From a virus: a stretch of DNA of 31,060 nucleotides. The position numbers were made by a program, and so were the translations under genes. Shown piece by piece: positions 30,176 to 31,060 of the stretch. Numbering within the stretch: position 1 is the first letter of the stretch; each line of letters begins with the position of its first letter. The notes under the pieces were generated by a model, which did no database searches, was not told the origin of the DNA, and was given only the letters and a program-made list of their open reading frames with translations. The DNA is taken from IMG/VR virus record IMGVR_UViG_3300040856_001006, positions 1 to 31,060 of that record. One strand, given 5' to 3'.

Positions 30176-31060
30176 TTAGTAGCCGGCAACCTTGTCTACG
30201 ATCGTAGGCTGCTCAATCATGTTGTCGAAATCGTTTTGAGTAAGCGGCTCTGCAAACGTCAAAGCCAGCGCATCAGCGCAGTCCGTCGATCTATACCCAC
30301 GCTTTTTGATATCGTCCTTGCTCTCTAACTTGCGCCTGGCGTTAGAGTCATACTTGTACTGCGGGGCGCATAGGTCGGTATGCAAGTCATCCCGATCCGG
30401 GATCATTACCGGCACATCGCCATCCAGCCAATCTCGCATTGACCACCACATCTCCGCCCGGCGGTTTAAAAACCTTTTCGGATCCAATGCGGCACTACCG
30501 AAGTTAATCGGCACCACCACATCCTTATGCCCTAGTTCCATCAAGCGATCGACAACACCAGCACCTAAGCCGCCAACGTCTACGGCAACCTGGGCAGGGT
30601 TTTCGTTTTTAATCATAGAATGAACAATGCCGGCGATCTCCATCGTTGACCGCTGCTCGAACGTCTCTAAAAAATATGCCGATCGGCCTTTACGCCGAAT
30701 AATGGCCGTCCTGTCATCGCCAAAACGCGCAGGATCGACGCCAATAATCAAAGGGCCTACCGCCAATACCTTGGCTTTGCGGGCCTCTACGACGAGCTCC
30801 GGCTTAATCAGGCTATCTCCGCCAGTGACCTGGAACGCCTCTTGCGCGGTCATGGGGTATTCCTGCCGGAAAGAAAACGCCCCATCTATCCCGTCAGCAG
30901 ATAACTCCGCAATCTTGGATCGCCGGAACGCTAACTGCTGACTGTCCAAGCCATACGCCCGGATCAACTGCTCTTCCTCGTCAGTCGGCACCAAACCACC
31001 CGCCGGCTTCCGATATTCATCCTGCCAGTACCAGGGCACAAAGATCGCCTGGAATGGACT
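30176..31060 (-). CDS. Terminase large subunit, C-terminal part (partial)
   Basis: This is the DNA-packaging motor subunit that cuts concatemeric phage DNA and drives it into the prohead through the portal. Only the C-terminal 294 residues lie in the window. The frame stays open to the right edge, so the GTG at 31039 is internal and the ATPase half is outside. The visible part is the RNase H-like nuclease domain. The first catalytic aspartate is in LIIGVDPARFGDD (codon 30734-30736), the second in AVDVGGLGAG, and the terminal acidic pair in STDCADALAL. The start of the fragment, PWYWQDEYR, is the usual linker between the ATPase and nuclease halves. The TAA stop merges with the Shine-Dalgarno sequence of the portal gene (TAAAGGA). 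The family is clear. The exact subfamily (N4-like or another podovirus type) is inferred from the neighbours. Confidence 0.93.
   Translation of the reverse strand, partial: SPFQAIFVPWYWQDEYRKPAGGLVPTDEEEQLIRAYGLDSQQLAFRRSKIAELSADGIDGAFSFRQEYPMTAQEAFQVTGGDSLIKPELVVEARKAKVLAVGPLIIGVDPARFGDDRTAIIRRKGRSAYFLETFEQRSTMEIAGIVHSMIKNENPAQVAVDVGGLGAGVVDRLMELGHKDVVVPINFGSAALDPKRFLNRRAEMWWSMRDWLDGDVPVMIPDRDDLHTDLCAPQYKYDSNARRKLESKDDIKKRGYRSTDCADALALTFAEPLTQNDFDNMIEQPTIVDKVAGY

Overview
The window is a block of tightly packed phage late genes, all transcribed from the minus strand, so transcription runs from high to low coordinates. It is best read as part of a short-tailed (podovirus-type) dsDNA phage of a Gram-negative, probably aquatic, bacterium. 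The main evidence is a major capsid protein of the N4 gp56 type next to a P22/N4-style portal, an adaptor, a nozzle, and one giant 3360-residue virion protein. I see no tape-measure, tail-tube or sheath gene, no tRNA, no integrase and no replication gene. The host assignment is an inference from gene style only.

Layout in transcription order: the C-terminal nuclease half of the large terminase runs off the right edge (31060-30176). It is followed by the portal (30166-27905), an overlooked 56-residue ORF overlapping the portal stop (27905-27735), a C(UUCG)G-capped terminator, the scaffold (27662-26790), the major capsid protein (26636-25644), a second C(UUCG)G terminator, and a roughly 107-nt region that folds into a closed multi-branch RNA (25597-25491). 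Next come a 133-residue head or connector protein, the head-tail adaptor (25049-24426) and a nozzle-like protein (24429-22942). Then comes a receptor-binding cassette of four fibre or adhesin genes plus a tail-fibre assembly chaperone (22945-17972).

The second half holds virion or ejection-type proteins. These are a 1062-residue protein with five DUF4214-like modules and long helical repeats, a GNAT-like acetyltransferase, a protein with a strongly cationic amphipathic N-terminus, an acidic protein, a coiled-coil protein, and the 3360-residue giant (11873-1791). The giant carries an HEATH zinc-peptidase motif and sequence hallmarks of 'polyvalent' phage proteins. It sits where N4 keeps its virion RNA polymerase and is of similar size, but I find no polymerase motifs.

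The left end holds small accessory genes: a C-terminally anchored membrane protein, a possible PD-(D/E)XK-like protein, a 44-residue single-span membrane protein, a staphylococcal-nuclease-like protein, a CxxC/CxxC zinc-ribbon ORF, and an out-of-frame ORF that leaves the window. Genes abut or overlap by a few bases (ATGA, GTGA, TTGA, TAATG, TGATATG), so translational coupling is probably the main control. The only non-coding stretches above 100 nt are 25453-25643 (terminator and structured RNA) and 26637-26789 (the capsid gene leader). No gene-free stretch exceeds 300 bases.
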